Origin: CAYRVF01 sp964427535
Lineage (GTDB): Bacteria; Chloroflexota; Ktedonobacteria; Ktedonobacterales; JADMIN01
DNA length: 64,000 nucleotides
Direction of reading: 5' to 3'
NCBI GenBank assembly: GCA_964427535.1
Contig: CAYRVF010000003.1
Span: forward strand, 21,163-85,162
The notes below the pieces were generated by a model. It was not told the origin of the DNA, made no database searches, and saw nothing but the letters and a program-made list of their open reading frames with translations. Of the stretch, positions 7,255-16,079 are shown one piece after another; within the stretch, counting starts at the first letter, position 1, and every line of letters begins with the position of its first letter. The translations under genes were made by a program, and so were the position numbers.

Positions 7255-8820
7255 TCAGAGCGAGAGCGTCGCGGAGGCTGAGCCTGACTGTGGTGCGGGT
7301 GCAGGACCGCCAGTGCCCCACATCGGCGCTCCGTTTGCCTGCGCCATGCCGAACATGCGAGCGGCCGCCGACTGGCGCATACGCAGCACGGGCAGCTCAT
7401 GTAGGACGCGCGTGGACCACGTGCTCCACTCGGGGCGGCCATTCTCGCCATCGAGCTGCTGCTCTACGAGCACGGGCAGGCAGTTGTTCTGCTCGGCAAG
7501 CGCCGCGACGAACTGGTCCACCGGGTCGGGCGGGCCGTCGTGCGCGGCATACATGCTGGTAGGCAGGCCGTAGGGCGTGGGCGGGTGGCTCGCCCGCCAC
7601 GACGGCTGCTGGTAGCGCGCGTCTCCGCGCGTCATCTCGGCGCGCACCTGCGCCCGCCAGTTGGGATCGCCTAGCCGCAGACGCCGGTTGTAGATCAGCA
7701 CCTGCTGCCAGAGCCGTTCGGCGGGGGCGAGCAGCGTGGCTACCGCCTCCATCGCCTTGCGATAGCGGTTGAGCGTGTCGCCGCTGATGGCGGGCACCAC
7801 GGGGACGGATGGACCGCCGCCAGGGAGCTGCACGCCCGCTGAGCGAGGCGCCGGAGTGAATCCCAGCACGAGCGGCAAATCGTAGCTCTCCGTCAGATGG
7901 ATGGCCGCGCACCAGGCGAGCAGAAATCGTGCGATGAGCGAGCTATCCACCGAGCGCTGCCACGCCCCCGGATCGAGCACCGCGCGTCCGGTGGGGGGAT
8001 CGACCAGCATCTGCCAGTCGAGGTAAATTTCGCGGGTCCCGCGGTGGTAGACGGCCAGCACGTGCGGCAGCCCGGTGCAATCGAGCGGCCGGATGGTGAG
8101 TCCGAGGCCATAGTAGACGATGGAATAGATGTCGGTGGGGCCAAGGTTGGCGTCCCCACCGGTACGCGCGGCAGCGACGTAGCGCAGGGCGCTCTCGCGG
8201 GCGAGCAAGCGCGGGTCCACCTGGCCGATGCCGATGGCCAGCCCCTGGAAGTACATCGCCTCGTGGAGGTTACCAGGCGTCATCAGCGTATTCGACGGCC
8301 ACCGGCGCCCCGTGCGGCGCTCATCCTCGGCGCGCCGCTGCTGCAGCGCGTAGTAGAAATGGTCGTTCGCGGAACGCGCTGGCGGCTGCGTGTCGTTCGG
8401 CGCGCTTCCGCGTGACCGTGATGCGCCTACCCGCGAGAGGTCCGGCAGCCCCTCTGGGCCGGGAGGCATGTCAACACCATAGCGTTCGGAGAAGAGATTG
8501 CCGGCGGGCTCGCGAGCGGGCGGAGCTGGTGGCGGGGGAGGCGGCGCCTGGCGGTGCGGGTCGGCGAACGGATGCTCACCCTGTGGCGGGCGCGGCGGGT
8601 CCAGCGGCGTCAGCAGGCCGGCTCCAGCTCCGAAGTCGCGCACGGGCGTTTCGCCCGTCAGCGAAGACGAATCGGACGACTGCAAGCTCCTCAGCCAGAA
8701 TGTGCCGAGTCTGCCCAGCTCGCCGCTGGGCCCATGACTACTGTACGCCGAGTTGCCATCAGTCTCGTCACTCTCGTCCATGGGATCGTCGTCTGAGTTG
8801 TATGGGTCACCAGTATTCAC
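7255..8820 (-). CDS. Unrecognised protein with disordered proline-rich N-terminus
   Basis: A 521-aa protein I cannot assign to a family. The first ~150 residues are acidic, then Ser- and Pro-rich (SDDDPMDESDETDG, later a run of prolines), and look disordered. From about residue 160 it becomes globular, with hydrophobic helices (ARFLLAWCAAIHL, RYRKAMEAVATLLAPAERLWQQVL). There is no signal peptide or clear membrane span. The chosen GTG follows AAGGAGAGTGCGG. An earlier in-frame ATG at 8913 gives an unlikely Arg/Cys-rich start. It converges on the HTH-like gene. Codon use matches its neighbours, so it looks native. Confidence 0.65.
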   Translation of the reverse strand: MNTGDPYNSDDDPMDESDETDGNSAYSSHGPSGELGRLGTFWLRSLQSSDSSSLTGETPVRDFGAGAGLLTPLDPPRPPQGEHPFADPHRQAPPPPPPAPPAREPAGNLFSERYGVDMPPGPEGLPDLSRVGASRSRGSAPNDTQPPARSANDHFYYALQQRRAEDERRTGRRWPSNTLMTPGNLHEAMYFQGLAIGIGQVDPRLLARESALRYVAAARTGGDANLGPTDIYSIVYYGLGLTIRPLDCTGLPHVLAVYHRGTREIYLDWQMLVDPPTGRAVLDPGAWQRSVDSSLIARFLLAWCAAIHLTESYDLPLVLGFTPAPRSAGVQLPGGGPSVPVVPAISGDTLNRYRKAMEAVATLLAPAERLWQQVLIYNRRLRLGDPNWRAQVRAEMTRGDARYQQPSWRASHPPTPYGLPTSMYAAHDGPPDPVDQFVAALAEQNNCLPVLVEQQLDGENGRPEWSTWSTRVLHELPVLRMRQSAAARMFGMAQANGAPMWGTGGPAPAPQSGSASATLSL

Positions 8821-9393
8821 TACCCGCACTCTCCTTCGAGGGACTCCGTGGCCGCCACAAGGCCGTCCGTCAGCACTAACGGACCAGCTAGCTCTCGCGT
8901 GGCAATACCTCACCGCTGTGACCCATCCTGGGAGCGCGACGTGGCGAGGAGACAGTTATTGCGATCTACGTATGTTTGTATGGCGTCCATCCTCCAGGTA
9001 TGATGCCGCTCTCCAGCCATATCGAGAGACCGAAGCCCATGTGAGCGGAGCCCTCGGGGAAGGAACTCCGCGTGACCCACGGTACGAAGCGGCCAGCATA
9101 CCCGGAAGCGCGCTCATTGTAGCAGACAGGTGTCAAACACATCACGCTGCGATTCCATGGGAAACATGCGGGCAAGCGGCACAAGCGGGGGAGGAAGACG
9201 GCAGTCATACGCATGACGAAAGTACTACCAGGCGCTAATTTCAAGAATCATTGTGTCGAGCGTGTTAGCGCGCGAGGAGGTGGGTGTGGGCCACGTTCGT
9301 GATCGCCGGCGCGTCTGTCGATGCCGAGGGGGACCTGGCGAGCAAACCCTGAATTTATCGGGCTTCTATCACTCCAGGCGAGCGCCAAATTGC
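8821..9393. other. Gene-free region before the SRP RNA
   Basis: About 570 nt between the start of the unrecognised 521-aa protein (minus strand) and the SRP RNA promoter. Open frames here are short and lack ribosome-binding sites. I see no recognisable RNA or gene. It should contain the promoter of the 521-aa gene. Confidence 0.4.
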
Positions 9394-9422
9394 TTGACGT
9401 CAGGGCCTCCAGGGCATATACT
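9394..9422 (+). promoter_or_regulatory. Sigma-70-type promoter of the SRP RNA
   Basis: TTGACG (9394-9399), a 17-nt spacer, then TATACT (9417-9422). The RNA's first paired base is at 9431, 9 nt after the -10. It is the best promoter match in the window. Confidence 0.85.
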
Positions 9423-9430
9423 GAACTCGA

Positions 9431-9700
9431 GGTCGTGCTAGGTGGGGAGTCCGGGCTGCCCTGTACCCGAAACGCTCGGTATGCGGGACTGAATCCCCAC
9501 CCGAGGTCAAGCGCGAACCAGTCTCAAGGGACGCGAAGGTTATGAGGATTCGGTCCCCGCGCGGCAGATGCTTGCGAACCCCGTCAGGTCCGGAAGGAAG
9601 CAGCGGTAAGTGGGCCTCTCTGGGTGCCGCGGGATCGCCGGGTCTGAGCCGGAGCGTCAGGAGAGACTGGCGAGTGCCGATCGACGGTGGGTGCACGACC
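9431..9700 (+). ncRNA. ffs: Signal recognition particle RNA, long bacterial form (scRNA)
   Basis: A 270-nt RNA of the Bacillus-type large SRP RNA, which with Ffh targets nascent membrane and secreted proteins. The diagnostic Ffh-binding loop GTCAGGTCCGGAAGGAAGCA lies near 9584-9603. The Alu-domain start is conserved (GTGCTAGGTGGGGAG, CCTGTACCCGAAA, CCCGAGGTC). The two ends pair (GGTCGTGC with GCACGACC). A T-rich stretch ATTTTCTTTT follows at once and likely terminates transcription. dnaX lies downstream, as in Bacillus where scr precedes dnaX. Confidence 0.95.
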
Positions 9701-9925
9701 ACATTTTCTTTTCCACTTCATTCTTCCGGCGCGAGCCGCCGTCCGATACCTCATAGGCCAGGCGCGCTATATCTCATCCTTTCTCTGCCTAGTGCCGCAT
9801 CCTGGAGCGCGCCATCTTCGTCTCACATTGAGAACAGCAGCCCACTCGTGCCTTCTCGCGAGATACAATAAGAAGACGTATGCAGTGCATCTAGTCTAGC
9901 CGGGCAGAAGAGGCGGACGCGGACA

Positions 9926-11971
9926 ATGGCTTCTCAATCGCTCTATCGCAAATGGCGGTCGCAGACGTTCTCCGACCTGATCGGTCAGGAGGCAGTCACA
10001 CGCACCCTGCTCAACGCCGTGCGCGATGGCCGTCTCGCCCACGCCTATCTCTTTTGCGGCCCGCGAGGCACGGGCAAGACGAGCGCCGCACGTCTGCTCG
10101 CCAAAGCCATCAACTGCGAGCATCCCCAGAATGGCGAGCCCTGCAACGAGTGTCTCTCGTGCCGCGAGATCACCGCTGGCCGCTCGCCCGACGTCATCGA
10201 GATCGACGCGGCCTCCAACACTGGCGTCGATAGCATCCGCGAGCTGCGTGAGAACGTGAATCTGATGGGCAGTGGCGGTCATCACAAGGTCTATGTGATC
10301 GACGAGACGCATATGCTCTCGACCGCGGCTTTCAATGCACTGCTCAAGACATTGGAGGAGCCGCCGCCGCACGTCATCTTCGTGCTCGCGACGACCGAGG
10401 CGCACAAGGTGCTGCCGACCATCGTCTCGCGCTGCCAGCGGTTCGACTTCCACCGCTTCACCACGCGCGATATTCTTGCGCGGCTACACCATGTCGCCGA
10501 GGGCGAGGGCCTCACGCTCGACCCGGCCGCCGCCGAATTGCTCGCGCGCGCGGCCCAGGGCGGCATGCGCGATGCCCTCTCGCTGCTCGACCAGGCAGTG
10601 GCCTTCTGCGGCAACGAGATCGACGCCGTGCGCACGCGCGCGATGCTGGGGCTGGCGGACACGTCGGCGGTGCGCGGCCTGCTCGAAGCGGTGGCCGACG
10701 ACCGCCCCGCCGACGGCCTGCGCCTGCTAGACGAGCTGACGGCGACCGGTGCGGACCTGCGCCAGCTACAGGCGCAGCTCGCCGAGGACTGGCGCGCGCT
10801 TATGCTGGCACGCGCCGGAGCCGACATCGCGACCATGCTCGACCGCACGGAGGAGGAGGCGCGTGAGATCGCCGCGCTCGCCGGGCGCTTCTCGCTGGAC
10901 GAGCTGATGGCCTGCGCGCGTGTCTTCGCCCGCGACACCACCCCTGCTCGTGGCCTGCCCGTGCCGCAGCTCGCGCTGGAGCTGGCCTTCCTCGAATGCG
11001 TGACGATCCGGCAGGGCGGGTCTGTGGTGCCGGCGCCTGTCGCGCGACCCACGCTGTCAGCCCAACCGCAGCCACAGATGCCAGCGGCCGAGCCTGCGAT
11101 GATGCGCGCCCCCGAGCCTGCGCCCGCGCGCCCAGCGCAGCAGCCTGCGCCCTCCCGACCGCCGCAGCCAGCCGTAGACGAGCTTGACCTCGACGCGATC
11201 GACCGGGATGAGGCGCCGCGTCCCCGTCCGGTGGCCGCGCAGCCAGCCGTCTCACCGGAGCCACGGACCAGCGCGCCGCAGATGGCTGCCCTAGCGGACG
11301 ACGAGGACGCGCTGCTGGACGATGCGGACGATGCGGACGAGCCGGACGATGTAGACGACACGCCCGCGCCCTTCGCGGTCGCCCCGCCGCCACCCGCGCA
11401 GGCGGCTCCGAGCCAGCCAGGCGCGGGAACGGAGACTGTGCGGAGGGTGCAGCAACAGTGGGCGACCATCCGCAAGGTATGCAAGCAGCGGAAGTCGAGC
11501 ATCGCGGCCCTGCTGACGAACGCGCGTCCGGTTGGTATCGAGAACGGCTCTACGCCCGCGCTGGTGATCGAGGCGGACTTCTCCTTCCATGCCTCCAATC
11601 TGCGCGCGCCCGAGAGCAAAGAGATCATCGAATGGGCCATCGAGCAGGTGATCGACACNNNNNNNNNNNNNNNNNNNNNNNNNNNNNNNNNNNNNNNNNN
11701 NNNNNNNNNNNNNNNNNNNNNNNNNNNNNNNNNNNNNNNNNNNNNNNNNNNNNNNNNNGGTGCGTCCGTGCGCGAGACGGCGGCGCAGACCGCGGCCTAC
11801 ACGCCGCAACCCGCACCGGCATCGAACGGCGGCGCCCGGGTTCCGGCCACCCCCGTCGACCAGGAGGCGCTGGAAGCCGAGGTGCGCGCCGATCCCATCA
11901 TCCAGGAGATCCTGCGGACGTATGACGTGGAGCTCACCGAAGTACGCCCGCTCGACCCGGAAGACGCATGA
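9926..11971 (+). CDS. dnaX: DNA polymerase III subunit gamma/tau (interrupted by a 100-N gap)
   Basis: The clamp-loader ATPase of the replisome. Residues 45-52 are the Walker A loop GPRGTGKT. A zinc module (C-EHPQNGEP-C-NE-C-LS-C), the Walker B VIDETHML and the SRC arginine-finger motif follow. After about residue 370 comes a long Pro/Ala/Gln and acidic linker typical of tau. A C-terminal domain (VRRVQQQWATIRKVCKQRKSSIAALL) carries on into the gap. The 100 Ns (11659-11758) happen to keep frame, but the true missing length is unknown. No programmed frameshift slip site was evident. The last codon overlaps the next gene (ATGA). Confidence 0.93.
   Translation: MASQSLYRKWRSQTFSDLIGQEAVTRTLLNAVRDGRLAHAYLFCGPRGTGKTSAARLLAKAINCEHPQNGEPCNECLSCREITAGRSPDVIEIDAASNTGVDSIRELRENVNLMGSGGHHKVYVIDETHMLSTAAFNALLKTLEEPPPHVIFVLATTEAHKVLPTIVSRCQRFDFHRFTTRDILARLHHVAEGEGLTLDPAAAELLARAAQGGMRDALSLLDQAVAFCGNEIDAVRTRAMLGLADTSAVRGLLEAVADDRPADGLRLLDELTATGADLRQLQAQLAEDWRALMLARAGADIATMLDRTEEEAREIAALAGRFSLDELMACARVFARDTTPARGLPVPQLALELAFLECVTIRQGGSVVPAPVARPTLSAQPQPQMPAAEPAMMRAPEPAPARPAQQPAPSRPPQPAVDELDLDAIDRDEAPRPRPVAAQPAVSPEPRTSAPQMAALADDEDALLDDADDADEPDDVDDTPAPFAVAPPPPAQAAPSQPGAGTETVRRVQQQWATIRKVCKQRKSSIAALLTNARPVGIENGSTPALVIEADFSFHASNLRAPESKEIIEWAIEQVIDXXXXXXXXXXXXXXXXXXXXXXXXXXXXXXXXXXGASVRETAAQTAAYTPQPAPASNGGARVPATPVDQEALEAEVRADPIIQEILRTYDVELTEVRPLDPEDA
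11659..11758. other. Assembly gap (100 N) inside dnaX
   Basis: Exactly 100 undetermined bases, the usual size for a scaffold gap of unknown length. It removes part of the C-terminal tau domain. Confidence 0.99.
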
Positions 11972-12552
11972 TTCCCATGACATCTGAGGATGCGCTCTCG
12001 GCGGATCAGATATTCCTCGGCTTGCGCGGCGCGAACGAGACCGCGCAGCAACAGGCGCGCACCGCCCTGGCACACGTCGCCGACCCCGAGCAGGACACTG
12101 CACACTCAGCCCTGCGCGCGGTCGTGACGACGTTTCTGACGTCCTCGCTGCTGCCATCTGATCGGCCGCTCGTCCGCTATCTGCTCGGCGAGGAGGTCGC
12201 GACACAGCGCGCGGCGGGCGAGGGAGATACGGAGACGCTGCTCACGCTGGCAGTGGCCCTCGCGCGCTTCGCCCAGCCCGACGATGCCCTGCTGCTCTGG
12301 CAGGCACACGACGTGACCGCTGAGACGCGCGAAGCGGTGGACGTGGAGTTGATCGGCCGCGCGGGCGTCGACCGTGTGCGCCAGGCGCTCCAGCGCATCG
12401 CGGCCAGCGGGAACGCAGACAGCGCGCGCGACGCACGTAACGCGCTCGCCTGGCTGGAGAGCGGCGAGGCGCTGGGAGCCTTCGCCGACCTGCCGGCCTA
12501 TTTCACCTGGGCCGAGGACCGCTACGGCATCGCCGTCTCTGGCCCCGTCTGA
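11968..12552 (+). CDS. Unknown protein translationally coupled to dnaX
   Basis: A 194-aa, Ala-rich, mostly helical and acidic protein. Its ATG overlaps the dnaX stop (ATGA). In many bacteria the genes after dnaX are ybaB and recR, but this is neither: there is no Toprim or zinc finger. Repeated helical pieces (QQQARTALAHVADPEQDTAHSALRAVV, TLAVALARFAQPDDALLLWQAHDV) suggest a HEAT- or TPR-like fold. It ends with a conserved-looking AYFTWAEDRYGIAV. A second in-frame ATG at 11977 is possible. Its role is unknown. Confidence 0.75.
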   Translation: MIPMTSEDALSADQIFLGLRGANETAQQQARTALAHVADPEQDTAHSALRAVVTTFLTSSLLPSDRPLVRYLLGEEVATQRAAGEGDTETLLTLAVALARFAQPDDALLLWQAHDVTAETREAVDVELIGRAGVDRVRQALQRIAASGNADSARDARNALAWLESGEALGAFADLPAYFTWAEDRYGIAVSGPV

Positions 12553-12640
12553 CGCATCAGTGGACCAGCGTCGCGTGACGACGCAGGAGATATGGGTTAG
12601 AGCAGCGGCGCCCGGTTGGCATACGTTTTGCGATTCCAGA

Positions 12641-12693
12641 CCCTAACCCCCTACCCCCTACCCCCTTCCCTCAAGGGAAGGGGCCGCTGTTTG
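12641..12693 (+). repeat. R1 short hairpin repeat, copy 2
   Basis: CCCTAACCCCCTACCCC, then the hairpin CCCTTCCCT/AAGGGAAGGGG, then CCGCTGTTTG. It lies about 90 nt after the upstream stop. Confidence 0.85.
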
Positions 12694-12804
12694 AGCGCTG
12701 GTAGCGAGTGGCACGGGGGGCGGTTACCGCTCTGATATGGGGGAGCCTTTGAGCGGGACTGGTATACGTGGTGCTGGAGAGAGGATGAGAAGGAGCTCGG
12801 GCCG

Positions 12805-13167
12805 ATGATTCCACAGACTGACGTGCCAACGCCGATGCCAGATCCCGAGGTGCCAGGCGGGCCGCTGACGCCTGGGACCGGGATGCCCATTTCGCCCGAC
12901 GAACCGGCGATTCTGCCGCAAACGCCGGAGCCGGGGCGCGTCGGCTCGCCGGAGTTTCCGGGCATCACCGAGCCCGAGACGCATCCGCAGCCACCCACAC
13001 CAGAGATTCCTGAGGAGCCGTTTACTGCGCCCGGGCACGGTGCGCCCGAGACGCCGGACCCGGTGTTGCCGCAAGGTCCCGAGGAGCCGCAGGTGCCAGG
13101 ACCAGAGGTGCCCGAGCCATCGACGCCGCAAGAGCCCGGCACCGACGTGCCCGATGAGCCCGCGTAA
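12805..13167 (+). CDS. Proline/glutamate-rich low-complexity protein
   Basis: A 120-aa protein made almost wholly of Pro, Glu, Thr and Gly in degenerate PEVP/PETP-like repeats (PEVPGGP, PEEPQVPGPEVPEP). It must be disordered. The ATG follows AAGGAGCTC at good spacing, which supports translation. It has no signal peptide or membrane span. Low-complexity frames can be artefacts in GC-rich DNA, so I am only moderately sure. It stops about 100 nt before the methyltransferase start. Confidence 0.55.
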   Translation: MIPQTDVPTPMPDPEVPGGPLTPGTGMPISPDEPAILPQTPEPGRVGSPEFPGITEPETHPQPPTPEIPEEPFTAPGHGAPETPDPVLPQGPEEPQVPGPEVPEPSTPQEPGTDVPDEPA

Positions 13168-13264
13168 CCTGGCGGTGTATGCGACCACGCGGCTCTGCAC
13201 GTACTTACTCATGGGTTGTGCCGAACGTCTCCGGCCGAGCAAGGCGAGGTACGTAGAAGGGCGC

Positions 13265-13969
13265 ATGCTGATGAAACGGGATGCGGTCGTGACCGAGCTA
13301 ATGGACGCCGAGTCGCTCTCGCCGGAGCAACTGCATGGCCCGCTCGAAGACCTGAGCCGCCTCAACTGGCTGCTCGGCTGGCGGTGGCTGGCGGTCGCGC
13401 AGGTGCGCCGGATCGTCGAAGCGGACGACACACGCGGCTTCTCGCTGCTCGACGTCGCCTCCGGAGCGGCGGATATTCCCGCCAGCATCGCGGAATGGGC
13501 CGCGCGGAAGGGCATTCCGGCGCGCATCGTCGCCACCGACGTACACCCATCGGCGGTCGCGGTGGCACGGGCGAGGACGGCGGGCATCCCGAACCTCAGT
13601 GTCGAGCGTGCGGACGCGATGGCGCTGGCATATCCCGATGAGAGCTTCGACATCGCGCTCTGCACGCTCGCTCTGCATCACTTCGGGCCGGATGACGCAG
13701 TGCGTGTGCTCCGCAACCTCGGCCGCGTGGGACGCCATGTGCTCGTCTTCGATCTGGTGCGCACGTGGGGCGCATATGGCTGGGCCTATCTGCTGACGCG
13801 CATCACAGCGTGTGATGCCATCACCCGGCACGACGGCCCGGCATCGGTGCGGCGCGCCTACACAGCGCGAGAGCTACGGCAGCTTGCGGTGCGCGCGGGG
13901 CTACGCGACGTGCGCGTGCGGGAGCACTTCCCCTACCGGCTGGTGCTCGACGCGGGCGGAACCGTGTAG
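13265..13969 (+). CDS. SAM-dependent methyltransferase of the type III PKS-associated kind
   Basis: A 234-aa class I methyltransferase. Motif I is LLDVASGAADIP, the acidic loop is VATDVHPSAV, and motif IV is FDIALCTLALHHF. The N-terminal GPLEDLSRLNWLLG and late RHDGPASVRRAYTARELRQL segments match a family often found beside bacterial type III polyketide synthases, where it methylates the polyketide. Such a synthase lies 0.8 kb downstream on the other strand. Start choice: ATG after AGAAGG. ATG 13271 is an alternative, and the frame is open further upstream. Confidence 0.82.
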   Translation: MLMKRDAVVTELMDAESLSPEQLHGPLEDLSRLNWLLGWRWLAVAQVRRIVEADDTRGFSLLDVASGAADIPASIAEWAARKGIPARIVATDVHPSAVAVARARTAGIPNLSVERADAMALAYPDESFDIALCTLALHHFGPDDAVRVLRNLGRVGRHVLVFDLVRTWGAYGWAYLLTRITACDAITRHDGPASVRRAYTARELRQLAVRAGLRDVRVREHFPYRLVLDAGGTV

Positions 13970-14003
13970 CCCCGCACCCAGGCGCGCCGATGGGCTGGAA
14001 TAC

Positions 14004-14510
14004 CTACGCGAAGGGCTGTCCGAAGCGCTCGCGAGACACGACTTCGCCGAGGGGCTTCCGGTTCTTCTTCCCGGCGCCGACCGGCCTTGCGGGATAGCCG
14101 AACGGCACAATCGCAAGGATCTTCACATTCTGTGGAATGCCCAGCTCAGGGTTCACGTTCTCGAGGTTGTCAAAGCCGGTCCAGTTGGAGGCGACGCCCT
14201 CCGACCAGGCGGTCAATATCATCGATTGAATCGCACGGCTGGCGTCGGAGACGCTATAGGGGCTGCCGGTCATGCCGACGACGACGGCGAGCGGGGCTTG
14301 CGCGATGTACGGTCCCGTCCTCACGAGCGCGCCAAGGCGGCGCAGCGTATCTCTGTCCTGAACCACGATGAAGTGCCACGGCTGCCCGTTGCCGGCGCTC
14401 GCAGTGAGATGCGCGGCCTCGACGATCTTGCGCACGACGTCGTCTGGAATCGGCTGGTCGCGGAATTGTCGCACTGCCAGAGCAGTGCGAACGGCGTCAA
14501 ACGTGTCCAT
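14004..14510 (-). CDS. Nitroreductase-family FMN oxidoreductase
   Basis: A 168-aa flavoprotein of the nitroreductase superfamily that uses NAD(P)H to reduce nitro, quinone or flavin-like substrates. Visible features are the N-terminal AVRTALAVRQFRDQPIPDDVVRKI with the FMN-binding arginine, SAGNGQPWHFIVVQD, and the C-terminal ILAIVPFGYPARP followed by KKNRKPLGEVV. The ATG (MDTFDAV) has GGAAGGGA upstream; the frame extends further but without family similarity. It lies between the methyltransferase and the polyketide synthase, so it could tailor the same product. That is inference. Confidence 0.88.
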   Translation of the reverse strand: MDTFDAVRTALAVRQFRDQPIPDDVVRKIVEAAHLTASAGNGQPWHFIVVQDRDTLRRLGALVRTGPYIAQAPLAVVVGMTGSPYSVSDASRAIQSMILTAWSEGVASNWTGFDNLENVNPELGIPQNVKILAIVPFGYPARPVGAGKKNRKPLGEVVSRERFGQPFA

Positions 14511-14552
14511 AGGATGCGGTGTCCCTTCCGTGTCGCGAGCGGTGCGATACGT

Positions 14553-14578
14553 GGGCGCCCGTACAACGACGGGCGCCC
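14553..14578. promoter_or_regulatory. Perfect 10-bp inverted repeat before the nitroreductase gene
   Basis: Arms GGGCGCCCGT and ACGGGCGCCC are separated by ACAACG, 43-68 nt before the nitroreductase start on the minus strand. There is no T-tract on either strand, so an operator or leader hairpin is likelier than a terminator. Confidence 0.45.
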
Positions 14579-14626
14579 GTAGAGACGATAGCACGCACAT
14601 GATGTGCTCTGCCAAGGGGACGGCCT

Positions 14627-14752
14627 CACCCCTGATCCCCTCCCTGGGCTAACGCCGAGAGAGGGGAAACGCGGACCCGAGCACTTCGCGCCGCGTGTGT
14701 CTGGCTCCCTTCTCCCACCACCAGGTGGGGAAGGGGCTGGGGAGGGGCCAGC
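14627..14752 (+). repeat. R2 interspersed palindromic repeat, copy 3
   Basis: Same orientation as copy 1: AGAGAGGGGAAACGCGGACC, then CTTCGCGCCGCGTGTGTCTG, then GGGGCTGGGGAGGGG. It ends 17 nt from the polyketide synthase stop codon. Confidence 0.75.
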
Positions 14753-14768
14753 CCACGCGGGGCCAGCA

Positions 14769-15857
14769 TCAGAACCGAATCAGGCTCGTCTCCAGCGTCA
14801 GGCCGGGGCCGAACGCCATCATCACGCCCCACTCGCCGCGAGCGACGGTGCCCGAACGCATCAGCCGGTCGAGGATGATAAGGACCGTCGCCGACGAGCA
14901 GTTCCCGCGTTCCGTGAGCACGTCCCACGAGTAGCGCATCTGGTCGTCGCTCAGTTCGAGCTTCTTCTGCACGACTTCGAGGATGCTGGGTCCGCCGGGA
15001 TGCACGACCCAATGCGAGATGTCGGCGACCGTCAGGCCATGCGGCGTGAGCAGGTGATCGATCACACTGGTGACATTGCGGCGCAGTGTCACCGGCACAC
15101 GTGGCGAGAGGCCCATCATGAAGCCCTGGTCGGTGATGCGCCACTCCATCTGTTCGGCCCCGCTGAAGTCCGCCGCGCAGTACATATCGACCAACTCCGG
15201 CCCCTCGGCGTCGGCGGCGTTGCTGAGGAGTATCGACTGTGCGCCATCGCCGAAGAGGGCGAACGAGGTCAGCACTTCGGGGTCGAGCGTGGGTGAGAAG
15301 TGCAGCGTCGTTAGCTCCACGCACAGCACCGCGGCCGTCGCGCCGGGGTAGGCCAGCAGCGCCGACCTCGCTTGGCGCATTCCGGCGAGCGCGCCGTGGC
15401 AGCCCATATGCCCCACACACACGCGCCGCACGTCGAGCGGCATCTCCAGGTCACGCGCCAGCAGAATGTCGAGACCTGGTGCGGTGTAGCCCGTGCAGGA
15501 GACGACCACGAAATCGCTCAGGTCGGCGGGGGAGCGTGGCGCACGGGCCTGGCTCAGGCTGTCTTCCAGCGCCGCCCGTGCGAGTGGATAGGCGACATCG
15601 CAATACTTCCGCATGCGCGCGCCGGTGGTGGGGAACTCTTTGAAGAAGTCGAAGAGATCCAGCCCGGCGCGCCGCCGCTCGACGCGCGTGGCGCTAAAGA
15701 GCCGTTCGAGCATTTTGCGTGTCTCGCCGGTTGAGGGGTTCTCGCGCCAGTCCACGCCGAGCAATCCCAATGTGGAGAGCTCGAGCATCTCACTCTGGGA
15801 GTACTCGCGCTCCGGCAGGGCGCCGCCGATCGACAGGATTCGTGGAGCGGTAGCCAT
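14769..15857 (-). CDS. Type III polyketide synthase (chalcone synthase family)
   Basis: A 362-aa homodimeric thiolase-fold enzyme that extends an acyl starter with malonyl-CoA and cyclises it to resorcinols, pyrones or phloroglucinols. The catalytic triad is present: Cys153 in GHMGCHGA, His in WVVHPGGP, Asn in ERGNCSSAT. The closing GFGPG-type loop reads AFGPGLT. The ATG (MATAPRI) follows GAAGGATGAGAG. A methyltransferase and a nitroreductase lie downstream. The FAD monooxygenase often found in such clusters is absent. It is divergent from threonine dehydratase. Confidence 0.93.
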   Translation of the reverse strand: MATAPRILSIGGALPEREYSQSEMLELSTLGLLGVDWRENPSTGETRKMLERLFSATRVERRRAGLDLFDFFKEFPTTGARMRKYCDVAYPLARAALEDSLSQARAPRSPADLSDFVVVSCTGYTAPGLDILLARDLEMPLDVRRVCVGHMGCHGALAGMRQARSALLAYPGATAAVLCVELTTLHFSPTLDPEVLTSFALFGDGAQSILLSNAADAEGPELVDMYCAADFSGAEQMEWRITDQGFMMGLSPRVPVTLRRNVTSVIDHLLTPHGLTVADISHWVVHPGGPSILEVVQKKLELSDDQMRYSWDVLTERGNCSSATVLIILDRLMRSGTVARGEWGVMMAFGPGLTLETSLIRF

Positions 15858-15948
15858 GCGTCTCTCATCCTTCCTGAGATCGCGGGGCAGCCCGCGATGT
15901 CGCTGATGTTCGCCACGCACCCAGGGCGGTGCGAGCGTGTGCGGGCGG

Positions 15949-15977
15949 TTGTCCAGGCGGGTATGCCCGCATATAAT
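15949..15977 (+). promoter_or_regulatory. Promoter of the threonine dehydratase gene
   Basis: TTGTCC (15949-15954), a 17-nt spacer, then a perfect TATAAT (15972-15977). The expected transcript start is about 95 nt before the ATG at 16080. Confidence 0.7.
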
Positions 15978-16079
15978 GGGAGTCTGGAAACTGGACGCAG
16001 CCCGCTGGTTCCGTGGACATCCGCGACGCGCACCGGCGGACGGCGGTGTATTGCGCTATCACCCCTGGGAGAGCACCGC

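Noticed and set aside
9240..9925. tRNA gene next to the SRP RNA
   Set aside because: I looked for the T-loop GGTTCGAATCC-type motif and an acceptor stem here and in other gaps; none was found in the window.
12724..13665. Large minus-strand open frame opposite the methyltransferase
   Set aside because: It is Ser/Gly/Arg-rich with no recognisable domain, and it mirrors the codon bias of the plus-strand proline-rich and methyltransferase genes.
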